Origin: Acinetobacter sp. ANC 3929
GTDB taxonomy: Bacteria > Pseudomonadota > Gammaproteobacteria > Pseudomonadales > Moraxellaceae
Length of the DNA: 64,000 bases
NCBI RefSeq assembly: GCF_000369405.1
Contig: NZ_KB850000.1
Location: forward strand, 1,074,768 to 1,138,767
Direction: 5' to 3'
Each line of letters begins with the position of its first letter. Within the stretch, counting starts at the first letter, position 1. Below the pieces are notes generated by a model. It was not told where the DNA came from and ran no database searches. It worked only from the letters and a program-made list of their open reading frames with translations. The position numbers and the translations under genes are program-made. This document shows, in pieces, positions 52,463-62,599 of the stretch.

Positions 52463-53047
52463 ATGTCACATTTTTTTAAAACAGAGCTCGGGCAAACAGC
52501 CTTACAAGAACGTAGTATTGCACTGACTGCGCGTCAACGTCGTTTATTGCTTTTAATTGATCATGAAGACTTCAAAGAACTGGATCAAGACTATAAGGAA
52601 AGGATTGCACCCACGGAGTTGGTTCAGCAATTGATTGATATGGGACTGTTAGCAGAACAAGTAACGTCTATCGCTAGCAAAGAAAGTATAGAGCCAGAAC
52701 AAAAAAACAATCATCTCAAAACTGCATCAACAACACCTGTTGCGGCACAAGAAACTACAGCATTTGCACCAACATCTATTCAACCTGAAGCGCAAGTCGA
52801 GCGCGAAATCATAGAGCTAGAGAAACTTCCTTTTGTAGAAATTCAACAAGTAATGATTCAGACACTCACCACGTATTGTGGTCTGATGGCTCGTCCCTTA
52901 GTACAAAAGATTCAATCGATTAGTTCGCTACAACAGCTCAAAGCCTGTCAAATGCAATGGATTACTTCATTACAAGAATCACGAATTCCACCAAGCCAAT
53001 TGAATCAAACGCTGAAATTAATCAATTATTCAGTACAGCATTTATAG
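52463..53047 (+). CDS. Unrecognised cytoplasmic protein, conserved-looking
   Basis: A 194-residue protein with GGGGGAG upstream of the ATG. The N-terminal part (MSHFFKTELGQTALQERSIA, then RQRRLLLLIDHEDF) looks like a small winged or helical regulatory domain; the middle is low-complexity (Q, T, A, E) and the C-terminus is helical. No family is recognised. Confidence 0.65.
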   Translation: MSHFFKTELGQTALQERSIALTARQRRLLLLIDHEDFKELDQDYKERIAPTELVQQLIDMGLLAEQVTSIASKESIEPEQKNNHLKTASTTPVAAQETTAFAPTSIQPEAQVEREIIELEKLPFVEIQQVMIQTLTTYCGLMARPLVQKIQSISSLQQLKACQMQWITSLQESRIPPSQLNQTLKLINYSVQHL

Positions 53048-53168
53048 TTAGATGTGCAGAATCTTGATAAGTCGAGAATAAAATTGATGTTTTAATAAAC
53101 AAGAAGCAGCTTTATTGAAAGGTATATATTTACCTGCCTGTATTTTTTGCCTATCATGTGGCACGCAT

Positions 53169-53244
53169 GCGCTCATAGCTCAACTGGATAGAGTACAGGT
53201 CTCCGAAGCCTGTGGCGTGGGTTCGAGTCCCGCTGAGCGCACCA
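53169..53244 (+). tRNA. tRNA-Arg (CCG anticodon)
   Basis: A 76-base cloverleaf: acceptor GCGCTCA/TGAGCGC, D arm, anticodon stem CAGGT/GCCTG with loop CTCCGAA (anticodon CCG, reads CGG), T loop GTTCGAGTC, encoded CCA. Single gene, no prophage beside it. Confidence 0.95.
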
Positions 53245-53383
53245 TTGCACCGCCCTCCTCTTCTATATATTCTCTCTTTTTATAAGCGTTCTGTTTTTAA
53301 CACGCCATAAACCTATTTTTCTACTTGGTTTATTTTTTCATATCGCTCAAAATACGCGTTCTATTTAACAACGTGAGACGTTT

Positions 53384-54319
53384 ATGACTGATGCTTTGGT
53401 GTTGAGCGATTTGTCCAAAACCTATCGTAATGGTTTTCAGGCGTTAAAAGGGATTGACCTTACCGTTCCTGAAGGCGAATTCTATGCATTGTTAGGACCT
53501 AATGGTGCAGGCAAATCAACCACGATCAGTATCATTAGCTCTTTAACCAAAAAAACATCTGGTTCAGTTGAAATTTTTGGGCATAACTTAGATACCCATC
53601 CTTCACATGCAAAACAATGTCTTGGTGTTGTTCCTCAAGAATTTAACTTTGGTCAATTCGAAAAAACTTTCGATATTCTAGTGACTCAAGCGGGTTACTA
53701 CGGCATTCCCAAAAAACTGGCTGAGCAACGTGCTGAGCATTATCTAGAAAAATTAGGTTTATGGGAAAAACGTAATATTCAATCACGCATGCTTTCTGGT
53801 GGTATGAAACGCCGTTTGATGATTGCTCGTGCCATGATGCATGAACCAAAATTGTTAATTCTGGATGAACCGACTGCAGGCGTAGATATCGAACTGCGTC
53901 GTTCGATGTGGGACTTCCTGACAGAAATGAATGAGAACGGTACGTCCATTATTTTAACTACACACTATCTAGAAGAAGCAGAAATGCTGTGTCGTCGTAT
54001 TGCGATTATCGATCGTGGCGTGATTAAAGAAGATACCTCTATGAAAGGTTTCCTCAATCAACTGAATGAAGAATCATTTATTTGTGATTTAGCTGAACCA
54101 ATCGACTCATTTAATCTGAATATCATTGGTTTCAAATTTAATCTGATTGACCCAGTAACATTGGAAGTCACAATGGATAAAGCGCATAGCATGAATGATC
54201 TATTCTTGTTATTACAGTCGCAGAATATCCAGGTGAGCAGTATGCGTAATAAATCCAATCGATTAGAAGAATTATTCGTGAAAATGGTCGAAAAAAACCT
54301 TGCAGGAGCGAATGAATGA
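53384..54319 (+). CDS. yadG: ABC-2 type exporter ATPase
   Basis: A 311-residue ATPase like E. coli YadG: Walker A GPNGAGKST, signature LSGGMKRR, Walker B LLILDEPTAG, H-loop TTHYLEEAE. The membrane partner overlaps its end by 4 bases. The substrate is unknown. Confidence 0.9.
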   Translation: MTDALVLSDLSKTYRNGFQALKGIDLTVPEGEFYALLGPNGAGKSTTISIISSLTKKTSGSVEIFGHNLDTHPSHAKQCLGVVPQEFNFGQFEKTFDILVTQAGYYGIPKKLAEQRAEHYLEKLGLWEKRNIQSRMLSGGMKRRLMIARAMMHEPKLLILDEPTAGVDIELRRSMWDFLTEMNENGTSIILTTHYLEEAEMLCRRIAIIDRGVIKEDTSMKGFLNQLNEESFICDLAEPIDSFNLNIIGFKFNLIDPVTLEVTMDKAHSMNDLFLLLQSQNIQVSSMRNKSNRLEELFVKMVEKNLAGANE

Positions 54320-55089
54320 ACTTCAATCAATTAAAAACTGCGCTTTGGACTTTAGTTGTTAAAGAAATTCGTCGTTTTATGCGAATCTGGCCACAAACCT
54401 TGCTTCCACCTGCAATCACCATGAGTTTGTACTTTGTGATCTTTGGCAATTTGGTGGGTTCGCGTATTGGCGAAATGGGTGGCTTTAGCTATATGCAATT
54501 CATTGTGCCTGGCTTGATCATGATGGCAGTCATTACCAACAGTTATGCCAACGTTTCTTCAAGTTTCTTTAGTGCAAAATTCCAGAAAAGTATTGAAGAA
54601 CTGATTATGAGTCCCGTGCCATTGCACTTAATTCTATGGGGTTATGTGATTGGTGGTGTTAGTCGTGGCGTATTGGTTGGTCTGATTGTGACCTTAATGA
54701 GCCTGTTCTTTACTCATCTGGAAATTTATAATTTATTTGTGACGATATATACTGTCATTATTACTTCATTATTATTTTCATTGGGCGGTTTTATCAATGC
54801 CGTCTATGCGAAGTCTTTCGATGATATTTCTATTATCCCGACTTTCGTATTGACCCCACTCACCTATTTAGGTGGTGTGTTCTATGCCATCAGTGCACTC
54901 AGCCCTTTTTGGCAAAATATCTCTTTAATTAATCCAATTGTATATATGGTCAATGCCTTCCGTTTTGGAATTTTAGGGCATAGCGATGTCAATGTTTCTT
55001 TGTCACTTGGCATTGTAACCATGTGCTGTGTTGTCCTCTATGCAATTGCCTATCATTTATTAGCTCGTGGTTCAGGAATGCGTGAATGA
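54316..55089 (+). CDS. yadH: ABC-2 type exporter permease
   Basis: A 257-residue membrane protein with six spans like YadH: amphipathic N-terminus (KEIRRFMRIWPQTLLPPAIT), then the ABC-2 signature region PLTYLGGVFYAISALSPFWQ. It overlaps both the ATPase and queF genes by four bases, so all three are translated as one unit. Confidence 0.9.
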   Translation: MNFNQLKTALWTLVVKEIRRFMRIWPQTLLPPAITMSLYFVIFGNLVGSRIGEMGGFSYMQFIVPGLIMMAVITNSYANVSSSFFSAKFQKSIEELIMSPVPLHLILWGYVIGGVSRGVLVGLIVTLMSLFFTHLEIYNLFVTIYTVIITSLLFSLGGFINAVYAKSFDDISIIPTFVLTPLTYLGGVFYAISALSPFWQNISLINPIVYMVNAFRFGILGHSDVNVSLSLGIVTMCCVVLYAIAYHLLARGSGMRE

Positions 55090-55901
55090 GTGTTGAACAT
55101 TCTTTATTGGGTAAAGATACCCAATACCCGACTCAATATCAGCCAGAAGTTTTATTTCCAATTGCCCGTGCTGAATCTCGTCAACAATATGCACATATTG
55201 AAGGGATTACTCAGGGCAAAGACTGGTGGCATGTTTTTGAAATTTCATGGTTGAATTCGATTGGTTTACCACAAGTTGCGATTGGTCGTTTAACGCTACC
55301 AGCCAGCTCACCAAACTTAATTGAATCGAAATCACTTAAACTCTATTTTAATGGTATGAATTTCACCCAATTTGACTCTCAGCAAAGTTTTGTTGAAACC
55401 GTTGAACGTGATTTATCGAAAGCTGCCGGTGCAAAAGTTGAACTGCAACTGTTCCAAGTCGATGATTTAGAGATTTCTAAACCCCAAGGGATCTGTATCG
55501 ATGATCTAATCCCTGAGCGTTTATCAGAGCACCCTGACTCAACTTTGTTGCAATTAGATGCAACAGTCGAAGACGAGGCTGAAATCGAGCTGTACTCGCA
55601 TTTATTGAGAAGTAATTGTCCTGTGACCGGGCAACCCGATTGGGGCACGGTTTTTATTCGTTTACAAGGTAAAAAACCTTGTTATCGCAGCGTTTTAGCT
55701 TATATTATCTCGTACCGTCAGCATAATGGTTTCCATGAACAATGTGTTGAGCAAATATTTGCAGATATTTGGCAACTGCTGAAACCAGAAAAACTGATGG
55801 TCTATGCAACTTATACTCGCCGTGGGGGCTTGGATATTAACCCGTGCCGAGTATCCGATTTGTCATGGATGCCCAAGCCAATTCGCTTGGCACGACAATA
55901 A
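55086..55901 (+). CDS. queF: NADPH-dependent 7-cyano-7-deazaguanine reductase
   Basis: A 271-residue QueF of the long E. coli type. Catalytic cysteine and aspartate are in SNCPVTGQPDWG (about 180-191), and the NADPH/substrate region ESKSLKLYFNGMNFTQF is visible. It reduces preQ0 to preQ1 in queuosine synthesis. Confidence 0.95.
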   Translation: MSVEHSLLGKDTQYPTQYQPEVLFPIARAESRQQYAHIEGITQGKDWWHVFEISWLNSIGLPQVAIGRLTLPASSPNLIESKSLKLYFNGMNFTQFDSQQSFVETVERDLSKAAGAKVELQLFQVDDLEISKPQGICIDDLIPERLSEHPDSTLLQLDATVEDEAEIELYSHLLRSNCPVTGQPDWGTVFIRLQGKKPCYRSVLAYIISYRQHNGFHEQCVEQIFADIWQLLKPEKLMVYATYTRRGGLDINPCRVSDLSWMPKPIRLARQ

Positions 55902-55934
55902 AACGAATAAATTTGATATAGAGGACGTTCTTCA

Positions 55935-56594
55935 ATGACCAGTTATTTCGGGATTCTTCCGTCAGCAAGTTTGAGTCAGGATATTCAACTTGCACAAGCC
56001 AATCGTGACAGTAAAGAGCCTCAATACCCTTTACGTGACAAAATTTCTCTACAGCTTACTGATGAGTTAATTGACACCATGTTGGTTCACTTGGTTCAAC
56101 AATTTCCACCAAGTGACAAACGAGATACCACCGAAGGACTTGCGATTAAAATTCGCGGCATTGTTGAAACCTTAATGAAGCAACTATTGGGCAAGGCTTC
56201 AAACGAACAAGTACTTGAATCATTAGCATTCATGGAAAAAAGCCTGTTTATCGATAATGAAGGTAAGCAGCGTATTGGCACAGCGCTACCCGACAGCCTT
56301 GTAAGCGATATGAAAAAGAGCTTTGCTGAAGTTGCAGCTGGAAATGGTAAAGAACAGCGTGATGCTTTAACACAACAGTTCAAATCGTTTGCTGATGCAT
56401 TGACCCACCACTTTATGACTGAATACAACAAGACCCTTGGTCTAGGTATGGTCAAACGCGGTGTTGCCAGTGTGGCAACCAGCGGTGTCGAAACAGCAGT
56501 ACATATCGTAATTAAGAAATTGATTCCGAGCTTGAGCCAAGTTGAACTCGAAGTATTTACTAAGCACTTCGATCAGTTATTGGTGCAAAAATAA
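55935..56594 (+). CDS. Unrecognised helical protein downstream of queF
   Basis: A 219-residue soluble, helical protein starting MTSYFGILPSASLSQDIQLA, with GAGGACG upstream. A hydrophobic C-terminal helix pair (RGVASVATSGVETAVHIVIK) may touch membranes. Seems a conserved Acinetobacter protein; no function known to me. It ends with a strong terminator. Confidence 0.65.
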   Translation: MTSYFGILPSASLSQDIQLAQANRDSKEPQYPLRDKISLQLTDELIDTMLVHLVQQFPPSDKRDTTEGLAIKIRGIVETLMKQLLGKASNEQVLESLAFMEKSLFIDNEGKQRIGTALPDSLVSDMKKSFAEVAAGNGKEQRDALTQQFKSFADALTHHFMTEYNKTLGLGMVKRGVASVATSGVETAVHIVIKKLIPSLSQVELEVFTKHFDQLLVQK

Positions 56595-56612
56595 GTTTTA
56601 CCTCATGCAAAG

Positions 56613-56641
56613 GCGACGATTGCAAAATCGTCGCTTTTTTT
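56613..56641 (+). terminator. Intrinsic terminator
   Basis: GCGACGAT-TGCAAA-ATCGTCGC followed by T7, 18 bases after the stop at 56594. Confidence 0.92.
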
Positions 56642-56748
56642 ATGCCAAATTAATCCTTTATAAATGTCACAATTTCTAAATTTGCATTGTCTAAATCAGC
56701 GTTTATGTTAGCATTCGCGAAGCTTTGATTTACCTGATTTAGAATCGC

Positions 56749-57891
56749 ATGTCTCCAAGCCCACAATACAAATTTTTACGTCAAGCGCCTCGGGATGGCT
56801 TAAGCACAGCTAATCACCCTTCTCGTTGGCAACAACTGCACCTTGATCCTTGGCTGTGCCTATTTTTAGTGCTCAATGCTACGCTGGGTTTGACTGTTTT
56901 ATACAGCGCTTCAGCACAAGATGTAGGACTCGTGACCAAACAAGCCATCAGCTTTGGAATTGGTTTTGTGGTGATGTTCAGTTTGGCTCAGATTCCACCC
57001 AAAGTTTATCAGGCATTTTCACCCTACTTTTATGTGTTTGGCGTGTTATCACTGCTTGCTGTTGTGGTTTTTGGTGAAGTCCGTATGGGTGCACAGCGTT
57101 GGATCGATATTCCAGGCTTTGGTAGTGTGCAGCCCAGTGAGTTTATGAAAATTGGCATGCCAATGATGGTGGCTTGGTTCCTGTCACGTAAGGCGTTACC
57201 GCCAAGCTTCTCTCAGGTCATTCTGTCCTTAATGCTAATTGTAGTGCCTTTTCTACTCATTGCAGAACAACCCGACTTAGGCACGTCTTTACTGGTGCTT
57301 GCGAGTGGTATTTTTGTACTTTTCTTGAGTGGTTTATCATGGAAATTGATCGCAGGTGCAGCAGGTGTTGCTGGGATTATTATTCCGATTGCTTGGGAAT
57401 TTTTACTACATGATTACCAACGCCAACGCGTTTTAACGTTATTTAATCCAGAGGCCGATGCTCTAGGAACGGGTTGGAACATTATTCAGTCTAAAACTGC
57501 AATCGGCTCTGGTGGCTTCTCAGGCAAAGGCTTTTTAGAGGGAACTCAATCCCACTTACACTTTTTACCTGAAGGTCATACTGACTTTATTATTGCCGCC
57601 TATTCGGAAGAATTTGGCTTGATTGGCGTTACCCTGCTGATCCTACTTTATTGTGCAATTATTTTCAGAACATTCCAAATTGGCCTACAAAGCTTCCATA
57701 ACTATGGTCGTTTGGTTGCAGGCGCCTTTGGTTTGTCATTTTTTGTTTATGTATTTGTAAATGCAGGCATGGTCAGTGGTATTTTACCTGTGGTAGGTGT
57801 GCCTTTGCCGTTCATGAGTTATGGTGGAACTGCAATTATTACTCTTATGTCAACTTTTGGACTGGTTATGTCTATTCATACACATCGATAA
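56749..57891 (+). CDS. mrdB: Rod-shape peptidoglycan glycosyltransferase (SEDS)
   Basis: A 380-residue RodA with about ten membrane spans: NATLGLTVLYSASAQDVG, the SEDS motif VQPSEFMKIGMPMM and the final VGVPLPFMSYGGTA. It polymerises glycan strands in the elongasome with PBP2. mltB follows 19 bases later, a common mrdB-mltB pair. Confidence 0.95.
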   Translation: MSPSPQYKFLRQAPRDGLSTANHPSRWQQLHLDPWLCLFLVLNATLGLTVLYSASAQDVGLVTKQAISFGIGFVVMFSLAQIPPKVYQAFSPYFYVFGVLSLLAVVVFGEVRMGAQRWIDIPGFGSVQPSEFMKIGMPMMVAWFLSRKALPPSFSQVILSLMLIVVPFLLIAEQPDLGTSLLVLASGIFVLFLSGLSWKLIAGAAGVAGIIIPIAWEFLLHDYQRQRVLTLFNPEADALGTGWNIIQSKTAIGSGGFSGKGFLEGTQSHLHFLPEGHTDFIIAAYSEEFGLIGVTLLILLYCAIIFRTFQIGLQSFHNYGRLVAGAFGLSFFVYVFVNAGMVSGILPVVGVPLPFMSYGGTAIITLMSTFGLVMSIHTHR

Positions 57892-57910
57892 TGAGGAATT
57901 TTATAAACTT

Positions 57911-58912
57911 ATGTTTCTTCCTACTTTAAATAAAACTTTTAAATTTTTAACTTTAAGCGCTGGTTTATTCTTGAGCAGTAATTGGGCACAAGCAAATGAA
58001 TTTTATAGCCATCCTAATTATTTTGCATTTAAGCAAAAAGCAATGACGACCTATGGGTTAAGCAGCGAGCAAATTAATGCAGCCATGAGTGGTGCACGCA
58101 ATTTACCTAATATCCTGAACATCATGACACGCCCTGGTGAAAGTAAGCCTTGGTATCAATACCGCTCAATGTTTTTAGTGGAAGGTACGATTCAACGTGG
58201 GGCGCGTTTTAAAAGCCAGTATGAAGATGTGCTGAATCGCGCTGAACAGCAATATGGTGTCCCTAAATCTGTGATTCTCGGTATTTTAGGCGTAGAGACT
58301 GGTTATGGTGCCAATAAAGGCTCTTTCATCACTAGAGACGCCTTAGCAACGCTTGCATTCGGTTACCCGCGTCGTGCTGACTATTTTAGTGACGAATTAG
58401 CAGCTTTGATTTCGTGGACGTATAAAGAAGGCTATCCAACCAACAGTATTGTCGGCTCATATGCGGGTGCCATTGGTTATCCACAATTTATGCCAAGTAA
58501 TATTCAAAAACTTGGTGTGGACTATGATGGCAATGGTCATATCGATTTAAGAAACTCTGCGGCTGATGCGATTGGTTCAATTGCTAACTATTTAGCTCAA
58601 CATGGTTGGGAACGTGATCGCCCAATTGGCTTCCCTGCTCGCTATTTAGGTAATAACCCAGATAGCATCATTGCGAAAGATTTGACCCAGCCAGTTCCTT
58701 ATGGTGAATTGAAAAAATTGGGAGTGGCACCAATTGACCCGTTGGTAAAAATTGATGACCTAGATTTAGTCAATGTCATTCAATTGCAAGATCAATTTGG
58801 TCCAATTTACTATATTACATATCCAAATTTCCAAGTCATTACGACCTACAACAAGAGCCGCATGTATGCGACAGCTGTATGGTTATTGGGCACAGAAGTG
58901 GCTAGCCGATAG
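57911..58912 (+). CDS. mltB: Lytic murein transglycosylase B
   Basis: A 333-residue protein starting MFLPTLNKTFKFLTLSAGLF with signal cleavage after AQA (about 28). It lacks a lipobox, so it is periplasmic rather than lipid-anchored. The catalytic glutamate is in LGVETGYGANKG and the substrate motif is GSYAGAIGYPQFMPS. ATG 57911 is preferred over starts within mrdB. It cleaves peptidoglycan to 1,6-anhydro ends. Confidence 0.92.
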   Translation: MFLPTLNKTFKFLTLSAGLFLSSNWAQANEFYSHPNYFAFKQKAMTTYGLSSEQINAAMSGARNLPNILNIMTRPGESKPWYQYRSMFLVEGTIQRGARFKSQYEDVLNRAEQQYGVPKSVILGILGVETGYGANKGSFITRDALATLAFGYPRRADYFSDELAALISWTYKEGYPTNSIVGSYAGAIGYPQFMPSNIQKLGVDYDGNGHIDLRNSAADAIGSIANYLAQHGWERDRPIGFPARYLGNNPDSIIAKDLTQPVPYGELKKLGVAPIDPLVKIDDLDLVNVIQLQDQFGPIYYITYPNFQVITTYNKSRMYATAVWLLGTEVASR

Positions 58913-58924
58913 GCTAGCTTTTTT
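58901..58924 (+). terminator. mltB terminator overlapping its stop
   Basis: GCTAGCC-GATA-GGCTAGC then T6; the TAG stop is in the loop and first stem base. Confidence 0.88.
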
Positions 58925-59200
58925 ACAACATTATGAAAAGTCAATAAATTTTTTATTTAAAAAGCACACATATTCAGCAAAATTTATAAATTGTTACAAT
59001 ATTGATTATTTTTTAACCAGAAACTGTAAGTTTTTGCCCTTTTTGTAACTATTTATCGTTAAAGACTAGACACACTTCGTAAGCGATGAATATTATCGCC
59101 CCAAGTTAAAAGTAATTGCAAAAGTGAATAATTAGACATGTGCACTATATTTCAAGGTGTTTGTTGAAATAGAAAAGCATGTTCTCTAGGAGTTTATACA

Positions 59201-59812
59201 ATGCAGTTTTCGCTAAAATATATTCTAGCGCTGACGGCAGGCTTAAGTTTAAGCCCGTTACATGCTGAAATGGTACAGTCTTCATCATTAACCAATGATG
59301 TGGAAGGTTCTAATTTGGCTGCCCGCGTACTAAGCAAAGATTCTCAAAATTTTAATTCTCGTTTTTCAAACGTTAATAGTCTTTCAATCACTGAGAGTTC
59401 TGGTGACAAAGTACGTCGCCAAACGATCGCTGCTAAGATCGATATCCCAGCAGAAGAGCCTTCAGTGATTGAAAAACTGAATACTGTTGCTTCGAACACC
59501 GTTCGTAAATTCAGCCAAAATGGCGTTGCATCATGGTATGGTCGTCAATTCCATGGTCGCAAAACAGCAAGCGGTGAAACATTCGATATGAATGCTATGA
59601 CTGCTGCACACCGTAGCCTTCCTTTGAACTGTTATATCCGTGTAACAAACAAAGACAATGGCAAAAGTGTTGTTGTAAAAGTTAACGATCGTGGTCCATT
59701 CCATGGTAACCGTGTATTAGACTTATCTTATGGCGCTGCAAAGCAACTTGGTATGTCTAGTTCAGGTACGGGCAATGTGAGCATTGAACGTGTTGATGGT
59801 CCTAATTCTTAA
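59201..59812 (+). CDS. rlpA: RlpA-family septal ring lytic transglycosylase-like protein
   Basis: A 203-residue protein starting MQFSLKYILALTAGLSLSPL with signal cleavage after LHA; no lipobox. The C-terminal double-psi beta barrel shows GVASWYGRQFHGRKTASGE and VKVNDRGPFHGNRVLDLS, with the family's His and Asp. No SPOR domain follows, unlike E. coli RlpA. It acts on peptidoglycan. Confidence 0.87.
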   Translation: MQFSLKYILALTAGLSLSPLHAEMVQSSSLTNDVEGSNLAARVLSKDSQNFNSRFSNVNSLSITESSGDKVRRQTIAAKIDIPAEEPSVIEKLNTVASNTVRKFSQNGVASWYGRQFHGRKTASGETFDMNAMTAAHRSLPLNCYIRVTNKDNGKSVVVKVNDRGPFHGNRVLDLSYGAAKQLGMSSSGTGNVSIERVDGPNS

Positions 59813-59829
59813 TCATTAAGACCATAACT

Positions 59830-59857
59830 AAAAAGCCGCTTATTGCGGCTTTTTTAT
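59830..59857 (+). terminator. rlpA terminator
   Basis: AAAAGCCGC-TTATT-GCGGCTTTTTT, 18 bases after the stop. Confidence 0.9.
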
Positions 59858-59947
59858 TTTTGTCGGTTCTAGTTTTTAATCCTTTACGCCCTATTCTTTT
59901 CTTCGGTATATTGAATAAATAAAAATGAATATCGCAAGGAGAGCAAG

Positions 59948-60400
59948 GTGAAATCGATTGATGAATGGTTTGATGAATACAGTGACAGTCACCAGAACCA
60001 AACCAATAAAAAAATCCATTGGGTCTGCGTCCCAGCTATCCTTTTTTCAATTATCGGTATTCTGGCTCACTTCAGTACTTTACTGACTGCATTACTCTTA
60101 GTATTAACCCTTGTCTTTTATGCCCGTTTAGATATTGTTTTAGCTGTGGCGATGGCAGCGTTATTAGCAGTAATGGCATGGTTAATTGTGATCTTGCCAG
60201 TAGGCGTTGGATTTTATATCGGTGTTTTTGTGATTGCCTGGATTGGGCAATTTTATGGGCATAAAGTTGAAGGTAAGAAACCTTCATTCTTTAAAGATCT
60301 ACAATTCCTTCTGATTGGCCCTGTATGGTGCATGGATGCTTATTTAGCTAAAGTCCTACCTAAATGGAAAATTCGTCAAAAATCAGCCATTACAGGCTAA
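59948..60400 (+). CDS. Mpo1-like (DUF962) membrane protein
   Basis: A 150-residue protein starting at GTG with AAGGAG upstream. DUF962/Mpo1 family: HQNQTNKKIHWVCVPAI and GQFYGHKVEGKKPSFFKDLQ with conserved histidines, and four membrane spans. The yeast relative Mpo1 oxidises 2-hydroxy fatty acids; the bacterial role is unproven. Confidence 0.82.
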   Translation: MKSIDEWFDEYSDSHQNQTNKKIHWVCVPAILFSIIGILAHFSTLLTALLLVLTLVFYARLDIVLAVAMAALLAVMAWLIVILPVGVGFYIGVFVIAWIGQFYGHKVEGKKPSFFKDLQFLLIGPVWCMDAYLAKVLPKWKIRQKSAITG

Positions 60401-60429
60401 TTTAGCGCATACCATGCAAGTAACTGACC

Positions 60430-60460
60430 AAGGAAAAATGCTATTGATACATTTTTCCTT
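60430..60460. terminator. Shared terminator of convergent genes
   Basis: AAGGAAAAATG, nine bases, CATTTTTCCTT: perfect 11-bp stem between the Mpo1-like gene and the DUF3465 gene, overlapping the end of the latter. Confidence 0.75.
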
Positions 60461-60914
60461 GATATTTTAGCCAACCATCGATGTGTTTTCCACGCGGATC
60501 ATGGTGCGTCCAATGAATAACACCGCCCTTTTGGCTGTATTCATATTCACCAAAAAACTCAACGGTCTCACCTTTTTTCAACCCTTCTATTCTTGGCGCC
60601 AAATCAATATTGTGTGCAATCAGAACGGTTAGACCATTTTCCAGTTTAAGAATCATTTTTTGGTGTCTTGAACCCTCATTGTCATCAGGCAAAATCGCCT
60701 TCACAACACCTTGCGCTTGGACTTGCACATTACTTCGCTGCTGTTGATAGGCCTGCATGATCTTATGTTGATCATCAACAGCTACAGTGCGACTCGTATT
60801 CGACGTTTGAGAATTACTGCTTGTATTTTGTTTTTGCTTAAAATCAATACCTAAATAAGCAGCAACCAACAAGACTATAGCAACAATCATCAGATTATTT
60901 TTTTGATTTTTCAT
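60441..60914 (-). CDS. DUF3465 membrane-anchored protein
   Basis: A 157-residue protein with an N-terminal anchor or uncleaved signal (about 8-23), a low-complexity S/N/T linker and a C-terminal OB-like domain with VVKAILPDDNEGSRHQKMIL and VIHWTHHDPRGKHIDGWL, the DUF3465 signature. Periplasmic; role unknown. Confidence 0.82.
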   Translation of the reverse strand: MKNQKNNLMIVAIVLLVAAYLGIDFKQKQNTSSNSQTSNTSRTVAVDDQHKIMQAYQQQRSNVQVQAQGVVKAILPDDNEGSRHQKMILKLENGLTVLIAHNIDLAPRIEGLKKGETVEFFGEYEYSQKGGVIHWTHHDPRGKHIDGWLKYQGKMYQ

Positions 60915-60942
60915 ACTTACCTATGATTTAGTCCTAGATAGC

Positions 60943-60971
60943 AAAATGCCAATCGAGTTGATTGGCATTTT
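60943..60971 (-). terminator. sthA terminator
   Basis: AAAATGCCAATC, five bases, GATTGGCATTTT: perfect 12-bp stem just past the sthA stop. Confidence 0.82.
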
Positions 60972-60993
60972 AATCATACAATGTCTATATGGC

Positions 60994-62409
60994 TTAGAAC
61001 AAACGATTCATACCATTTAAAGCTGCAACACGATACGCTTCAGCCATGGTTGGATAGTTGAATGTGGTTTCAACAAAATACTTCAAAGTATTGTTCGGAC
61101 TATGCATCACCACTTGCCCAATGTGGATAATTTCTGCGGCATTATTACCAAAGCAGTGAATCCCCAATACTTCTAAAGTATCACGATTGAACAGAATCTT
61201 TAATTCACCAACGGTATCACCGGTAATCTGTGCTCGTGCCAAATGACGGAAAGAAGCCTGACCAACTTCGTAAGGCACTTTCTCCTCGGTCAGCTCCTGC
61301 TCAGTCTTACCAATTGAAGAAATCTCTGGGATAGTATAAATGCCTGTTGGTACATCACGGATTGGCTTCACATTTTTTTCGCCCACCATGTTTGCACCTG
61401 CACAACGACCTTGGTCATACGCAGCCGATGCCAATGATGGCCAACCAATCACATCACCTGCCGCATAAATATTTTCTGCTTCAGTCTGATACTGATCATT
61501 TACCATCAACTGACCACGACCATTCGGCACTAGCCCCACATTTTCCAAGCCCAAACCATCGGTATTACCTGAACGGCCATTACACCATAAGATCGCATCT
61601 GCCTTGATCTTCTTACCACTGAGTAAATGTAAGACCACATGATCATCAAAGGTCTCTAAACGATCAATTTGCTCATTGTGACGAATCAACACACCTTGCT
61701 CGCGTAAGTGATAAGACAACGCATCTGCAATTTCATCATCAAGGTAGCTTAAAAGCTTTTGTTGAGTGTTGATCAAATCAACTTTATGATCGAGTCCGAT
61801 AAAAATTGAAGCATATTCACAACCAATCACACCCGCACCATAAATAATAATTTTCTGGATTGAATAATCAAGGTCAAGAATCTTGTCTGAATCAAACACA
61901 CGTGGGTGATTAAAATCTAAACCTTTTGGTTGGTATGGACGACTACCTGTTGCAATCACGATTTGCTTGCAAATAATGGTGTCTTTAATACCATCTTGAC
62001 CAAAAATCAGTACAGTGTTTTTATCTTGGATATACGCGCGACCATGGAAAACTTCAATTTTATTGCGATCGTAAAAACGTGTATGTGTATCAACTTGCTG
62101 TTGAATGACCTTATGCGCATTGCGTAGTACCTGTTTCATGGTGAATTGTTTCCACTCACCTACTTTTTGAAACATTGGGTCACGTTGATAACGAATAATA
62201 CTTGAAACTGTTTGACGTAAAGCTTTACTTGGAATTGTGCCTACGTGTGCGCAGTTACCACCGAGTTGATCACGAACATCAACGATTGCAACACGTTTAC
62301 CTGCTTTTGCAAGCTTCATTGCCGCGCCTTCGCCAGCTGGGCCAGAACCGAGAATTACTGCATCATATTTAACAATATTCCCACCGACGACCTCTTTCTT
62401 ACGTGGCAT
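60994..62409 (-). CDS. sthA: Soluble pyridine nucleotide transhydrogenase
   Basis: A 471-residue flavoprotein. The FAD site is [20 protein letters not shown], followed by [17 protein letters not shown]. As in E. coli SthA it has one cysteine there instead of the redox disulfide of lipoamide dehydrogenases. The NAD site is [16 protein letters not shown]. It exchanges hydride between NADPH and NAD. AGGAG lies before ATG 62409. It is divergent from lipA. Confidence 0.93.
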   Translation of the reverse strand: MPRKKEVVGGNIVKYDAVILGSGPAGEGAAMKLAKAGKRVAIVDVRDQLGGNCAHVGTIPSKALRQTVSSIIRYQRDPMFQKVGEWKQFTMKQVLRNAHKVIQQQVDTHTRFYDRNKIEVFHGRAYIQDKNTVLIFGQDGIKDTIICKQIVIATGSRPYQPKGLDFNHPRVFDSDKILDLDYSIQKIIIYGAGVIGCEYASIFIGLDHKVDLINTQQKLLSYLDDEIADALSYHLREQGVLIRHNEQIDRLETFDDHVVLHLLSGKKIKADAILWCNGRSGNTDGLGLENVGLVPNGRGQLMVNDQYQTEAENIYAAGDVIGWPSLASAAYDQGRCAGANMVGEKNVKPIRDVPTGIYTIPEISSIGKTEQELTEEKVPYEVGQASFRHLARAQITGDTVGELKILFNRDTLEVLGIHCFGNNAAEIIHIGQVVMHSPNNTLKYFVETTFNYPTMAEAYRVAALNGMNRLF

Positions 62410-62599
62410 TCAAAGCTCCTTTGTCTCTATAACCGTTTTGCTATATATATGATAACCAATATGCAGCCAGATGATGTATTTCACAACTATATATTTTTAT
62501 ATATTTACATTTTCAAAATGAATACCACTTTTCATGCTTTATTACGGTAAATTTGACTATAATAACGGGATATCTCAAGTCAAAGGCTGTAGAACTTAT

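Noticed and set aside
53169..53244. tRNA-Arg as a prophage attachment site
   Set aside because: The prophage is transposable, lies 23 kb away, and no repeat of the tRNA end is seen at its border.
60994..62409. Lipoamide dehydrogenase instead of SthA
   Set aside because: The redox-active CxxxxC pair is missing; a single cysteine in [11 protein letters not shown] fits SthA.
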